Of a stretch of DNA of 64,000 nt, positions 26,046-34,277 are shown piece after piece (position 1 is the stretch's first letter; every line of letters starts with the position of its first letter). The notes under the pieces are model-generated. The model had not been told where the DNA came from. It made no database searches and was given only the letters and a program-made list of their open reading frames with translations. The translations under genes were made by a program, and so were the position numbers. The DNA comes from Gulbenkiania mobilis. Lineage in GTDB: Bacteria; Pseudomonadota; Gammaproteobacteria; Burkholderiales; Chromobacteriaceae. The stretch is taken from positions 186,001 through 250,000 of the forward strand of contig SMDA01000003.1 in NCBI GenBank assembly GCA_004346645.1, read 5' to 3'.

Positions 26046-26564
26046 TCAAGAAATCAGGGGTTTCTGCAGCACTTCCAGCGCCAGACCCGGTTGCAGCAGC
26101 CTGCCTGCACCCGCGTCCATCGGGAAAGGTAGCCGCTCGCCGGTGGGCTGGTAGCCGCGCCGTAGATAAAACGCGCGCAGTTCCGGTCGGGCCGAGATCA
26201 CGCTCATCCGCGCTAGCGGCAATCCGTGCACGTCGCGCAGCCGTGCCTCCGCACAGGCCAGCATGGCCGAGCCCAGCCCGCCGTCCTGGCACGCCGGCTC
26301 TACCGCCAGCATGCCCACGTAGCCGTGATCAGGGCCGGGTTCCACATAAACGCAGGCAAGCAATACCCCGGCACGACCTCCCAGCCAGACCTCCCCCGGG
26401 CCGGCCACCAGCGCCGACAACTGGTCAAGATTGATGCGTTCCCCGCGCAGCAGGGCGGACTCGTGCGTCCAGCCGCCTTCCCCCTGCGCCGGCCGGTAGG
26501 CACGGTTGACCAGACGGAGCAGAGCCGGCAGATCGGCGAGGGTGGCCCGTCGCAGGTCCAGCAT
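26046..26564 (-). CDS. GNAT-family N-acetyltransferase
   Basis: 172 residues. LDLRRATLADLPALLRLVNRAYR at the start and the acetyl-CoA segment VGMLAVEPACQDGGLGSAMLACAEARL are typical of GNAT enzymes, as is the final FYLRRGYQPTGERLPFP. The acyl acceptor is unknown. It starts 2 bases after the stop of the HAD hydrolase gene and is part of the same leftward operon. Confidence 0.83.
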   Translation of the reverse strand: MLDLRRATLADLPALLRLVNRAYRPAQGEGGWTHESALLRGERINLDQLSALVAGPGEVWLGGRAGVLLACVYVEPGPDHGYVGMLAVEPACQDGGLGSAMLACAEARLRDVHGLPLARMSVISARPELRAFYLRRGYQPTGERLPFPMDAGAGRLLQPGLALEVLQKPLIS

Positions 26565-26566
26565 GC

Positions 26567-27250
26567 TCAGCCCCGCAGCGAGATCACCGGCCAGCCACGA
26601 GCTTCGGCGATCGCGCGCAGCGTCGGATCCGGGTCCACCGCTACCGGGTCGGTCACCCGCTCGAGCAGCGGCAGATCATTGCGCGAATCACTGTAGAAGA
26701 AGCTTTTCGGATAGCTGCCCAGCGTTTCGCCCCGTTCGGCCAACCACGCTTCCAGGCGCTGGATCTTGCCGTGCTGAAAGCTCGGGATGCCGGTGGGCCG
26801 GCCGGTGAAGCGTCCATCGGCCCCCTCCTCCAGCTCCACGGCGATCAGGTGTTCCACCCCCAGCTCCCGGGCGATGGGGCCGGTAATGAAGCGGTTGGTG
26901 GCGGTGATGATCATTACCACGTCACCGGCCGCCTGATGGGCAGCCAGCAGTTCGCGCGCCCGCGCCGGGATGATCGGACGGATGTGCTGTTCCAGATACT
27001 CGGCATGCAGTGCATCCAGCTCCGCGCGGGAAAAGCGCGCCAGCGGCGCGAGCTGGAAGGCCAGGAACTCCTGGATGTCGAGCGTGCCTGCCTGATACTG
27101 CGCATAGAAGTGATCGTTCTGTCGGGCGAAGTGCGCCTCGTCCAGCAGGCCGCGGCGGATCAGGAACCGGGGCCATTCGTGATCGGAGTCACCGGCCAGA
27201 AGCGTGTTGTCGAGGTCGAAAAGGGCAAGGTTGTGCGTGGGAGTCATCAT
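26567..27250 (-). CDS. HAD-IB family hydrolase (SerB-like)
   Basis: 227 residues with HAD motif I DLDNTLLAGDSD, motif II ITATN and motif III/IV KSFFYSDSRNDLPLLE. The arrangement is that of the HAD-IB family that includes phosphoserine phosphatase and CicA-type proteins; the phosphatase substrate is not clear. The start overlaps the hda stop: two ATG codons (27250 and 27247) are possible. A GGTTGGCCGAA copy (26735) codes for W-L-A-E-R. Confidence 0.88.
   Translation of the reverse strand: MMTPTHNLALFDLDNTLLAGDSDHEWPRFLIRRGLLDEAHFARQNDHFYAQYQAGTLDIQEFLAFQLAPLARFSRAELDALHAEYLEQHIRPIIPARARELLAAHQAAGDVVMIITATNRFITGPIARELGVEHLIAVELEEGADGRFTGRPTGIPSFQHGKIQRLEAWLAERGETLGSYPKSFFYSDSRNDLPLLERVTDPVAVDPDPTLRAIAEARGWPVISLRG
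26735..26745 (-). repeat. GGTTGGCCGAA repeat (11-mer) in the HAD gene
   Basis: On the coding strand; reads W-L-A-E with the TTG leucine codon. Confidence 0.8.
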
Positions 27251-27918
27251 TCGCTCGGAGCGGTTTGCAGGATGTTGCGCACCAGGGGCACGGTGATCGG
27301 CCGCCGCAGAGCCAGTGAATAGCGGTCCAGCATGTCGATCATGCCCGTCAGGCTGGCCAGGTCGCGGCGCCAGTGCGTCAGGAGATAGCGGAAGACATCG
27401 TCGGGAATAGACAGCTGCCGGTCCGCGGCATGGGCGCGCAGCGCCGCCAGCTTGTCGTCGTCCGAGAGCGGGTTCACCGCGAACACCAGCCCCCAGCCGA
27501 TGCGGGTGCGCAGGTCGTCACGCACTTCAAGTGCAGCCGGAGGTCGGCGGCCCGCCATCAGCAACCGCCCCTCGCCGCCTTCCTTGAGCGAGTTGTAGAT
27601 CGAGAACAGCGTGATCTGGTCATCGGGGGGCAGCTCGTCCACATGGTCCACCGCGATGAAGCTGGCCTCGCGGGCAAAGTCCGGCAAGGGTTCCACCCGC
27701 GCATCCAGATAGATCGAGGCGCGCCCCAGCGTTTCGGCGTGGGCGATCCACGCCTGCAGCAGATGGGTCTTGCCACTGCCCGGCGGCCCCCACAGATAGA
27801 CGAAGCGCTCGTCGCCCGGATGGGTCAGCGCCGCGATGATCTCGCGGTTGCGCTCGGCGACGAAATTGTCGAACGCCGGCAGGGGCGTGGGGGAAAGGTC
27901 GAGTACGAGCTGGTCCAA
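27247..27918 (-). CDS. hda: DnaA-related regulatory protein Hda
   Basis: The 223-residue DnaA-like AAA+ domain lacks the DnaA DNA-binding domain. The N-terminal MDQLVLDL matches the QL(S/D)LPL-type beta-clamp binding motif, which Hda uses to join the sliding clamp. The P-loop is at residues 44-51 (GPPGSGKT), with a FIAVDHVDELPP Walker B region. Hda with clamp stimulates ATP hydrolysis on DnaA and so limits replication starts. It is the first gene of the leftward operon; a repeat copy lies 27 bases upstream of its start. Confidence 0.93.
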   Translation of the reverse strand: MDQLVLDLSPTPLPAFDNFVAERNREIIAALTHPGDERFVYLWGPPGSGKTHLLQAWIAHAETLGRASIYLDARVEPLPDFAREASFIAVDHVDELPPDDQITLFSIYNSLKEGGEGRLLMAGRRPPAALEVRDDLRTRIGWGLVFAVNPLSDDDKLAALRAHAADRQLSIPDDVFRYLLTHWRRDLASLTGMIDMLDRYSLALRRPITVPLVRNILQTAPSE

Positions 27919-27944
27919 GATACGGTGCGACGGTTCAGACGGAC

Positions 27945-27956
27945 AGGTTGGCCGAA
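27945..27956 (+). repeat. AGGTTGGCCGAA repeat upstream of hda
   Basis: Exact 12-mer between the hda start and the divergent purM gene. Confidence 0.85.
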
Positions 27957-28063
27957 GAGAGGCAATGCCCCGATTTTACGACGATACGTCCCCACGGCAA
28001 AACCATGTACACGACCGGGCGGCCCCATCGGAGTACGCCGCCCCGAAACCGGGAAAATTCGGT

Positions 28064-28069
28064 TAAAAT
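28064..28069 (+). promoter_or_regulatory. Possible -10 box for purM
   Basis: TAAAAT, followed by AC as in other -10-like sites in this window. No convincing -35 is seen. It leaves an approximately 120-base leader before the TTG start. Confidence 0.35.
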
Positions 28070-28198
28070 ACAGGCGCTTTCGTGAACAGAAAGCTTGACG
28101 TGAAACTATCCCGGCCCCCGATGCGACCTCGGGCCACCCACAAGGCCGGCCATGGCGCCGCCCGCGCAGGCCGGAAACCAGCAGAAAGCGAGTCGAAC

Positions 28199-29236
28199 TT
28201 GAACACCCCGTCCCTCAGTTACCGTGATGCCGGCGTCGACATCGATGCGGGCGACGCGCTCGTCGAAAACATCAAGCCGTTCGCCAAGCGCACCATGCGC
28301 CCGGAAGTTCTCGGCGGCCTCGGCGGTTTCGGCGCACTGGTGGAAATCTCCAAGAAATACAAAGAGCCGGTGCTCGTCTCGGGCACCGACGGTGTGGGCA
28401 CCAAACTCAAGCTCGCCTTCGACTGGAACCGTCATGACACCGTAGGCATCGACCTGGTGGCCATGAGCGTGAACGACATCCTGGTACAGGGCGCCGAACC
28501 GCTGTTCTTTCTGGACTACTTTGCGTGCGGCAAGCTGGACGTTCCGCAGGCCACCCAGGTCATCAAGGGCATTGCCGAAGGCTGTGAGCAGGCCGGCTGT
28601 GCGCTGATCGGTGGCGAAACCGCCGAGATGCCTGGCATGTACCCGGTGGGCGAGTACGACCTGGCTGGCTTTGCCGTTGGCGTTGTCGAGAAAAGCAAGG
28701 TTATCACCGGCCGCGAGATCCGCCCCGGGGACGTCGTGCTGGGCCTGCGGTCCAACGGCGTGCACTCCAATGGTTACAGCCTGGTACGCAAGATCATCGA
28801 ACGCGCCCAGCCGGACTTGGATGCGCCCTTCGATGGTGGCAAGACGTTGCGCGAGGCCATCATCGCCCCCACCCGCATCTACGTGAAGCCGCTGTTGGCG
28901 CTGATGGAGAAGCTGAACGTCAAGGGCATGGCGCACATCACCGGTGGCGGCATCACCGAGAACACCCCGCGCGTGCTGCCCGAAGACACCGTGGCCCAGA
29001 TTGACGCCGCCAGCTGGGAGATGCCTCCGCTGTTCCAGTGGCTGCAGACCCAAGGCAACGTTGAGGCGCAGGAGATGTACCGCACCTTCAACTGCGGCAT
29101 CGGCATGGTGGTGATCGTGGCGCCAGAGGACGCCGAAGCCGCGATGGCGCTGCTGACCGGAGAAGGGGAAACGGTTTACCGCATCGGACAGGTACGTGCC
29201 CGCGAAGGTGGCGAGCACCAGACGCAGGTCGGCTGA
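28199..29236 (+). CDS. purM: Phosphoribosylformylglycinamidine cyclo-ligase
   Basis: PurM closes the imidazole ring in purine synthesis (FGAM to AIR). I place the start at TTG 28199, which gives 345 residues, the normal length, and begins at the conserved [19 protein letters not shown] longer frame from ATG 28082 adds 39 basic residues with no family support. ATP-binding Gly-rich loop [30 protein letters not shown] and [12 protein letters not shown] are present. The approximately 120-base leader before the TTG could hold regulation. The TTG choice is an inference from family length. Confidence 0.9.
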   Translation: MNTPSLSYRDAGVDIDAGDALVENIKPFAKRTMRPEVLGGLGGFGALVEISKKYKEPVLVSGTDGVGTKLKLAFDWNRHDTVGIDLVAMSVNDILVQGAEPLFFLDYFACGKLDVPQATQVIKGIAEGCEQAGCALIGGETAEMPGMYPVGEYDLAGFAVGVVEKSKVITGREIRPGDVVLGLRSNGVHSNGYSLVRKIIERAQPDLDAPFDGGKTLREAIIAPTRIYVKPLLALMEKLNVKGMAHITGGGITENTPRVLPEDTVAQIDAASWEMPPLFQWLQTQGNVEAQEMYRTFNCGIGMVVIVAPEDAEAAMALLTGEGETVYRIGQVRAREGGEHQTQVG

Positions 29237-29257
29237 CTCCCGCCCATCCCGCTTCCT

Positions 29258-29291
29258 GCGCCGCCGGCCGCTGCTGGCGGCGCTTGCTTTT
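29258..29291 (+). terminator. Possible terminator after purM
   Basis: 8-bp stem GCGCCGCC / GGCGGCGC with a 10-base loop followed by a T-rich stretch. Confidence 0.45.
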
Positions 29292-29326
29292 GGCCCTTCA
29301 GGGCCGTATCCATCCTTGGCATCGCC

Positions 29327-29962
29327 ATGAAAAACATCGTCATCCTGATTTCTGGCCGCGGCTCCAACATGCAGGCCATCGTGGAGGCCACCCCACCCGG
29401 CGCGCGGATTGCTGCAGTGATTTCGAACCGGCCGGACGCCGCCGGGCTGGCCTGGGCCGCCGCACGGGGCATTGCCACCGTGGCGCTGGACCACAAGGCC
29501 TATCCATCGCGCGAAGCCTTCGACGCGGCGTTGGCCGAAGCCGTGGACGGCTTCACGCCCGACTTGGTGGTACTGGCCGGCTTCATGCGCATTCTTACCG
29601 CCGGTTTCACGCGCCGCTACGAGGGCCGCATGCTCAACATTCATCCCTCGTTGCTGCCGGCCTTCACCGGATTGCACACCCATGCGCGCGCCATCGAAGC
29701 CGGCTGCAAGGTCGCCGGCTGTACCGTCCATTTCGTCACCGCCGAGCTGGACCACGGCCCGATCGTGGCTCAAGGTGTGGTGCCGGTCCACGATGCTGAC
29801 ACGCCGGACACCCTGGCGGCACGCGTGTTGCAGGTGGAGCATCAGCTGTATCCGGCTGCGGTGCGTTGGTTCGTGGAGGGCTCGCTCGTCATCGAAGACG
29901 GACGGGTCCGCCACCGCGGCGTGGCGGCATTGCCCGCAGCACTGGTCGTACCGACCGTCTAA
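29327..29962 (+). CDS. purN: Phosphoribosylglycinamide formyltransferase
   Basis: The 211-residue PurN uses 10-formyl-tetrahydrofolate to formylate GAR in purine synthesis. The catalytic trio is visible: N104, H106 (NIHPSLLPAF) and D142 (ELDHGPIV), and the phosphate-binding start SGRGSNMQAI. It lies 90 bases after purM, separated by a possible terminator. A GTTGGCCGAA copy (29530) codes for LAEA. Confidence 0.95.
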   Translation: MKNIVILISGRGSNMQAIVEATPPGARIAAVISNRPDAAGLAWAAARGIATVALDHKAYPSREAFDAALAEAVDGFTPDLVVLAGFMRILTAGFTRRYEGRMLNIHPSLLPAFTGLHTHARAIEAGCKVAGCTVHFVTAELDHGPIVAQGVVPVHDADTPDTLAARVLQVEHQLYPAAVRWFVEGSLVIEDGRVRHRGVAALPAALVVPTV

Positions 29963-29986
29963 CCTGAAAACAGAAAGGAGTCGTCC

Positions 29987-31096
29987 ATGCCTGCCCCCCG
30001 TACCCTGGCTGCTGCCCTGCTGGTCTCGGTGCTCGTGCACCTGGCCCTGCTGGGTGTGGGCTGGACGCGGGACAGCCATGCCGACGACGGCATCGGGGTA
30101 CTGCGTCCGATTGTGGCACGGCTGATGCCGCAGGCCACCGAGCCGGAGCCGCCACCGCCGAGCATCGGCCCGTCGATCCAGACACCGGCCGGCCTGCCGG
30201 ATGCACGCCCTGCGGACGCGCCCCCCGCCCGGTTGATGGGCCCCGCCCCTGCCAACCGCCCCGGCGAAAGCAGTGCCCCCGCGGCCGAAGCCGCTCCAGC
30301 GGACGCTTCGGCCAACCCTGCCCCTGAGGAAGCCACTACTGTCGCTGGCACGCCGGGCCAAGACCTGCAGCCCGTGGGAGAAACCCAGAAGCTGGCAGCG
30401 GCAGCCACGACACCAGCGCCGCCGGCTGCCCCAAAAGGCGGAGCGGAAGCGGCCGCCGGCGAGGTGGAGGCGCCGGCACGCTTTCCCAAACGCGCCACGC
30501 TCTACTATCAGGTGTTTTACAATGGCATGCGTGCCGGCACCGGGCGCGTCGAGTGGGAGAACACCGGCAACCGCTACCGGCTGGAAACCCGTTTGACGCC
30601 GGTGATCGGCCCCAATCTGCGCTACGTATCCGAAGGCAGCGTGACCAAGGCCGGGCTGCGACCGGACAGCTACACCGCCTGGCGCAACAGCGACCAGCGC
30701 GAGCACGCACGCTTCGACTGGAGCGCGCAGAAGCTGGAGTATGGCGACCGCGAAAGCCGTGAAGCCCCGCTGGCGGCGGGCGCTCAAGACATCCTGAGCG
30801 TGGCTTGGCAGCTGGCGTTGCGTGGGCTCGAAAGCGATGGTGTGCCGCTGCAGCTGACCACTGGCAAGAAGGTCTACCAATACCCGTTGACGCAGGCGGG
30901 ACAGAACACCCTCAAGGCGCCGCGTGGCCCGATCCGCGCCATCGTGGTCCAGGCGCGCGGCAACGACGAGGAAACGGAATTCTGGCTGGCGCCCGAACTT
31001 TCCAACCTGCCGGTACGCATCCTGCGTACCGATAATGACAAAAAGCTGGAACAGCGGATCGACCGCATCGAAATCGATGGCAAGTCCATCTGGTAA
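29987..31096 (+). CDS. DUF3108-domain protein with N-terminal membrane anchor
   Basis: 369 residues: an N-terminal hydrophobic helix (about 8-25), a long Pro/Ala/Glu-rich linker (about 50-165), and a C-terminal DUF3108 beta-domain beginning ARFPKRATLYYQVFYNGMRAGTGRVEW. DUF3108 proteins are predicted periplasmic proteins of unknown function, sometimes compared with lipoprotein-carrier folds. The anchor and linker resemble TonB/TolA-like spanning of the periplasm, which is inference only. The start is preceded by AGAAAGGAG. It lies between purN and rsmB. A GGTTGGCCGAA copy on the reverse strand reads S-A-N-P in the linker. Confidence 0.78.
   Translation: MPAPRTLAAALLVSVLVHLALLGVGWTRDSHADDGIGVLRPIVARLMPQATEPEPPPPSIGPSIQTPAGLPDARPADAPPARLMGPAPANRPGESSAPAAEAAPADASANPAPEEATTVAGTPGQDLQPVGETQKLAAAATTPAPPAAPKGGAEAAAGEVEAPARFPKRATLYYQVFYNGMRAGTGRVEWENTGNRYRLETRLTPVIGPNLRYVSEGSVTKAGLRPDSYTAWRNSDQREHARFDWSAQKLEYGDRESREAPLAAGAQDILSVAWQLALRGLESDGVPLQLTTGKKVYQYPLTQAGQNTLKAPRGPIRAIVVQARGNDEETEFWLAPELSNLPVRILRTDNDKKLEQRIDRIEIDGKSIW
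30307..30317 (-). repeat. GGTTGGCCGAA repeat (11-mer) in the DUF3108 gene
   Basis: Coding strand reads S-A-N-P in the low-complexity linker. Confidence 0.8.
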
Positions 31097-31119
31097 CCGG
31101 CATTTCAACCTGTGACTCA

Positions 31120-32382
31120 ATGATCAATTCTGCACAATTCGCACATGTCGAGGCTGTCATCGGCCAGATGATCCGTTTCGACCGGCCCGCCGACGCCGTA
31201 CTGTCGGCGTATTTCCGCGAACACAACAAGCTCGGCAGTGGTGATCGCCATCTGATCGCCGAAACTGCCTTTGCCGTGCTGCGCCGTCTGGAGTCGCTTC
31301 GTGCCCTGGTAGCGCCGCAGAAACCCAGCGCCCGGCGTCTGGCACTGGTGGCGCTGGTGCGCCTGCGGGGCGCCAACCTGCGCGAGCTGACGGCCATTAC
31401 CAACGAGACCGAGCGCACCTGGCTGGGCGAGATCAAGGGTCGGACGCTGCCCGATACGCTGGAAGTGGCCGCAGAACTGCCGACCTGGGTCATCGAAAGG
31501 TTGGCCGAAACCGATCCGCAGGCGGTACTGGCCCTAGGGCGCGGCCTGATGGAACCGGCCCCGCTCGACCTGCGTGTCAACACGCTGAAGATGAAGCGCG
31601 ACGAAGCCCTGCTTATCCTCAACCGCGAGGGCTTCATTGCCGAGGCCACGCCCTACTCTCCCTGGGGCATCCGCCTGCAGGGCAAGCCCGCTCTCAACCG
31701 GCACCGGCTGTTCACGGAAGGCGTGGTGGAAGTGCAAGACGAGGGCAGCCAGCTGCTCGGGCTGCTCACCGGCGCCCGCCGGGGCGAGATGGTGGTGGAC
31801 TTCTGCGCCGGTGCTGGCGGCAAGACGCTCCTCCTGGGGGCGCAGATGCACTCCAGCGGTCGGCTATACGCCTTCGACGTGTCCGAGAAGCGTCTGGCCA
31901 ACTTCAAGCCGCGCCTTGCACGCTCCGGCCTTTCCAACGTGCATCCGCAGCTGATCGCCCACGAGAACGACACCCGCATCAAGCGGCTGGCGGGCAAGGT
32001 GGACCGCGTGCTGGTGGACGCACCGTGCTCAGGGCTGGGCACTCTGCGCCGCAACCCCGACCTCAAGTACCGCCAGAGCCCGGAGAGCGTAGCCGAACTC
32101 AACACCAAGCAGGCCAGCATCCTCGCCGCGGCAGCCCGTCTGGTGAAGACCGGCGGACGCCTCGTCTATGCCACCTGCAGCCTGCTACCCCAGGAAAACG
32201 AGTCCATCGTGGAAGCCTTCCTGGCTGCGCACCCGGACTTTGCCATTGTGCCGGCCAACGAAGTGCTCGCCGAACAGAAAGTCGGGCTCGACACTGGGGC
32301 TATGCTGCAGCTCAAGCCCCATCTGCACAATACCGACGGATTCTTTGCCACCGTTCTGGTCAAACAGCCTGACACAAACTAA
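31120..32382 (+). CDS. rsmB: 16S rRNA m5C methyltransferase, RsmB/NOP family
   Basis: 420 residues. An N-terminal NusB-like domain is followed by a Rossmann methyltransferase domain with VDFCAGAGGKTLLLG (SAM loop), VDAPCSGLGTLRRNPDLKYR and the catalytic-Cys motif ATCSLLPQENE. RsmB methylates C967 of 16S rRNA in E. coli; the specific target here is inferred from the family. It follows the DUF3108 gene after 23 bases. A full AGGTTGGCCGAA copy (31498) codes for RLAE. Confidence 0.88.
   Translation: MINSAQFAHVEAVIGQMIRFDRPADAVLSAYFREHNKLGSGDRHLIAETAFAVLRRLESLRALVAPQKPSARRLALVALVRLRGANLRELTAITNETERTWLGEIKGRTLPDTLEVAAELPTWVIERLAETDPQAVLALGRGLMEPAPLDLRVNTLKMKRDEALLILNREGFIAEATPYSPWGIRLQGKPALNRHRLFTEGVVEVQDEGSQLLGLLTGARRGEMVVDFCAGAGGKTLLLGAQMHSSGRLYAFDVSEKRLANFKPRLARSGLSNVHPQLIAHENDTRIKRLAGKVDRVLVDAPCSGLGTLRRNPDLKYRQSPESVAELNTKQASILAAAARLVKTGGRLVYATCSLLPQENESIVEAFLAAHPDFAIVPANEVLAEQKVGLDTGAMLQLKPHLHNTDGFFATVLVKQPDTN
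31498..31509 (+). repeat. AGGTTGGCCGAA repeat in rsmB
   Basis: Exact 12-mer reading R-L-A-E in the linker between the NusB-like and methyltransferase domains. Confidence 0.85.
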
Positions 32383-32385
32383 ACT

Positions 32386-32413
32386 GCAAATATTAGACCA
32401 TCCAAATATTTGC
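32386..32413. promoter_or_regulatory. Inverted repeat at the start of the ClC gene
   Basis: A perfect 9-bp inverted repeat, GCAAATATT and AATATTTGC, with a 10-base spacer. It is strikingly AT-rich in a GC-rich background, and ends 4 bases before the GTG start codon. It could be a repressor operator or a translation-blocking hairpin. Confidence 0.6.
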
Positions 32414-32417
32414 TATC

Positions 32418-33770
32418 GTGCCCACTGGACGCTCCAAGACGCGGCGGCGGCTCCGCCGTCAGTTCCGCTACCTGTACTGGTCCCTGACGGTCTGGCGCCG
32501 CTGGGGCCCGGTATGGGCGTCCGCCGTGCTCATCGGACTGGTGGCCTGCCTTTTTGCCGGCGGCAGCCGGCTGTCGCACGAGCTGTTTTTCGAGATCTAT
32601 GACCACTCGCGCTACTGGCCGCTGCTGATTACCCCCTTTGGGCTCGGTCTGTCGGTCTGGCTGATGCACCGCTACTTCCCGGGTGCCGCAGGCGGGGGCA
32701 TCCCGCAGGCCATCGTCACGCTGGAGCCCGCCGGCAGCGTACTGCGCGACCGCTTTCTGAGCCTGCGTGCCGCCTTGGGCAAGATGCTGCTCACGCTGCT
32801 TGGCATCTCCTCGGGCGCCACCTTCGGTTATGAAGGGCCGATTGTGCAGGTGGGGGCCGCGCTCAAGTATTCCCTAAGCCGGCGCACTTACCGCAACGAA
32901 GGCCAAGCCCGCAGTCTCATCCTCGCCGGAGGCGCGGCGGGCGTGGCCGCCGCCTTCAATACCCCGCTGGCAGGTATCGTGTTCGCCATCGAAGAGATGG
33001 GCCGCACCTTCGACCAGCGAGCCAGCCGCACCATCCTCTTCTCGGTGATCCTCGCCGGTCTGACCGCCATTGCCGTCATGGGCAACGACACCTACTTCGG
33101 TCGGGCTTCGGCCGCCGAGCTCGAGCTGGGCGCCAGCTGGATTGCAGTTCCGCTGTGCGCGGTGCTCGGTGGCGTACTGGGCGGGCTGACCGCGACAGTG
33201 ATGCTACGCCTGAGCGAACGTCTGCCCGGCCCGCTGCACGCCTGCCGGCTGCGCTTTCCGGTGCTGTTCGCGGCGGCCTGCGGGCTGGTGATCGCCCTCA
33301 TCGGCATCGCCAGTGGCGGCACCACCTTTGGCACCGGCTATTTCCGTGCCAGCGACATTCTCGCCGGCCATCCGGAAGGGCTCGAAAACTATGGCCTGCT
33401 CAAGCTGGTGACAATGCTGCTCAGCTTCATCAGTGGCGCGCCGGGCGGCAGCTTCGCGCCGTCGCTGGCCGTGGGGGCGGGCCTTGGACTGAACATGGCC
33501 GAGCTGCTGCCCTTCCTGCCGGCCACGCCGGTCATCCTGCTGGGGATGGTGGCCTTCTTCGCCGGCATGACCCGCGCGCCGCTCACCGGCTTCGTGATCG
33601 TGATGGAAATGACCGACTCCTCCACCATGATCATTCCGCTGATGGCCACCGCCCTGATCGCTGCCAACCTGTCGCGCTTTCTCACGCGCCGTCCACTGTA
33701 CGAAGGCCAGGCACGCCTCATCCTGCACCCGGCTGCGGCGAAGCCAACCGCGGCACCGGGCGCAAATTGA
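32418..33770 (+). CDS. ClC-family chloride channel or H+/Cl- antiporter
   Basis: 450 residues with many membrane helices. The three ion-path motifs are present: GGIPQAIVTLE, GYEGPIVQ with the gating Glu, and GAPGGSFAPSLAVGAGLG. Retention of the gating Glu fits an antiporter or gated channel; no C-terminal CBS domains are present. The only reasonable start is GTG 32418, directly after a 28-bp AT-rich inverted repeat, with no clear ribosome binding site. It begins only 35 bases after rsmB. Confidence 0.88.
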   Translation: MPTGRSKTRRRLRRQFRYLYWSLTVWRRWGPVWASAVLIGLVACLFAGGSRLSHELFFEIYDHSRYWPLLITPFGLGLSVWLMHRYFPGAAGGGIPQAIVTLEPAGSVLRDRFLSLRAALGKMLLTLLGISSGATFGYEGPIVQVGAALKYSLSRRTYRNEGQARSLILAGGAAGVAAAFNTPLAGIVFAIEEMGRTFDQRASRTILFSVILAGLTAIAVMGNDTYFGRASAAELELGASWIAVPLCAVLGGVLGGLTATVMLRLSERLPGPLHACRLRFPVLFAAACGLVIALIGIASGGTTFGTGYFRASDILAGHPEGLENYGLLKLVTMLLSFISGAPGGSFAPSLAVGAGLGLNMAELLPFLPATPVILLGMVAFFAGMTRAPLTGFVIVMEMTDSSTMIIPLMATALIAANLSRFLTRRPLYEGQARLILHPAAAKPTAAPGAN

Positions 33771-33796
33771 CCACCGCACGGGCAGACGCGTAAAAT
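33767..33796 (+). promoter_or_regulatory. Sigma-70 promoter of the glutaredoxin gene
   Basis: -35 TTGACC (33767-33772), 18-base spacer and -10 TAAAAT (33791-33796). The -35 overlaps the ClC stop codon. An inverted repeat AATACCC/GGGTATT (33794-33820) covers the expected transcription start. Confidence 0.7.
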
Positions 33797-33856
33797 ACCC
33801 CATGTATTTACTCGGGTATTGCGGCATCTGCCCGGCCCGCCAACCAGGAAACTGCC

Positions 33857-34180
33857 ATGGATATCCAGAACACCATCAAGCAAACCGTCACCGAGAACCC
33901 GGTCGTGCTGTTCATGAAGGGCTCGGCCCAGTTCCCGCAGTGCGGCTTCTCCGGCCGCGCCGTCCAGATCCTCAAGGCCTGTGGTGTAGACAAATTCGTC
34001 ACCGTAGACGTACTGGCCGATCCGGAGATCCGTCAGGGCATCAAGGACTATTCCAGCTGGCCCACCATTCCTCAACTCTACGTCAACGGCGAATTCGTCG
34101 GTGGCTCGGACATCATGTACGAAATGTACCAGTCCGGTGAGCTGCAAACGCTGCTCAAGCCCGCCGGCAGCGACGCCTGA
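33857..34180 (+). CDS. grxD: Monothiol glutaredoxin (Grx4 type)
   Basis: 107 residues with the CGFS active site (C29) in QFPQCGFSGRAV and the glutathione/Fe-S region WPTIPQLYVNGEFVGGSDI. Monothiol CGFS glutaredoxins carry [2Fe-2S] clusters with glutathione and deliver them in Fe-S assembly. It has its own promoter and terminator, so it is a single-gene unit. Confidence 0.95.
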   Translation: MDIQNTIKQTVTENPVVLFMKGSAQFPQCGFSGRAVQILKACGVDKFVTVDVLADPEIRQGIKDYSSWPTIPQLYVNGEFVGGSDIMYEMYQSGELQTLLKPAGSDA

Positions 34181-34186
34181 CACCAC

Positions 34187-34211
34187 ACCCGCCGCAAGGC
34201 GGGTTTTCTTT
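34187..34211 (+). terminator. Terminator after grxD
   Basis: 7-bp stem ACCCGCC / GGCGGGT, loop GCAA, then a T-rich tract. The GGTTGGCCGAA core lies directly after it. Confidence 0.8.
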
Positions 34212-34222
34212 TTCGGCCAACC
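34212..34222 (-). repeat. GGTTGGCCGAA repeat (11-mer), intergenic
   Basis: Directly after the grxD terminator T-tract and before the EAL gene. Confidence 0.8.
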
Positions 34223-34277
34223 CCTTCCTGCAGCGCAAGCGGCTGACATAGAATCTGGGCTGATTCTGCCACCGCTC

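Noticed and set aside
28106-31120. A 1004-codon leftward open frame across purM, purN and DUF3108
   Set aside because: It is antisense to three genes with clear families and its translation has no recognisable domain; long antisense frames are common in GC-rich DNA.
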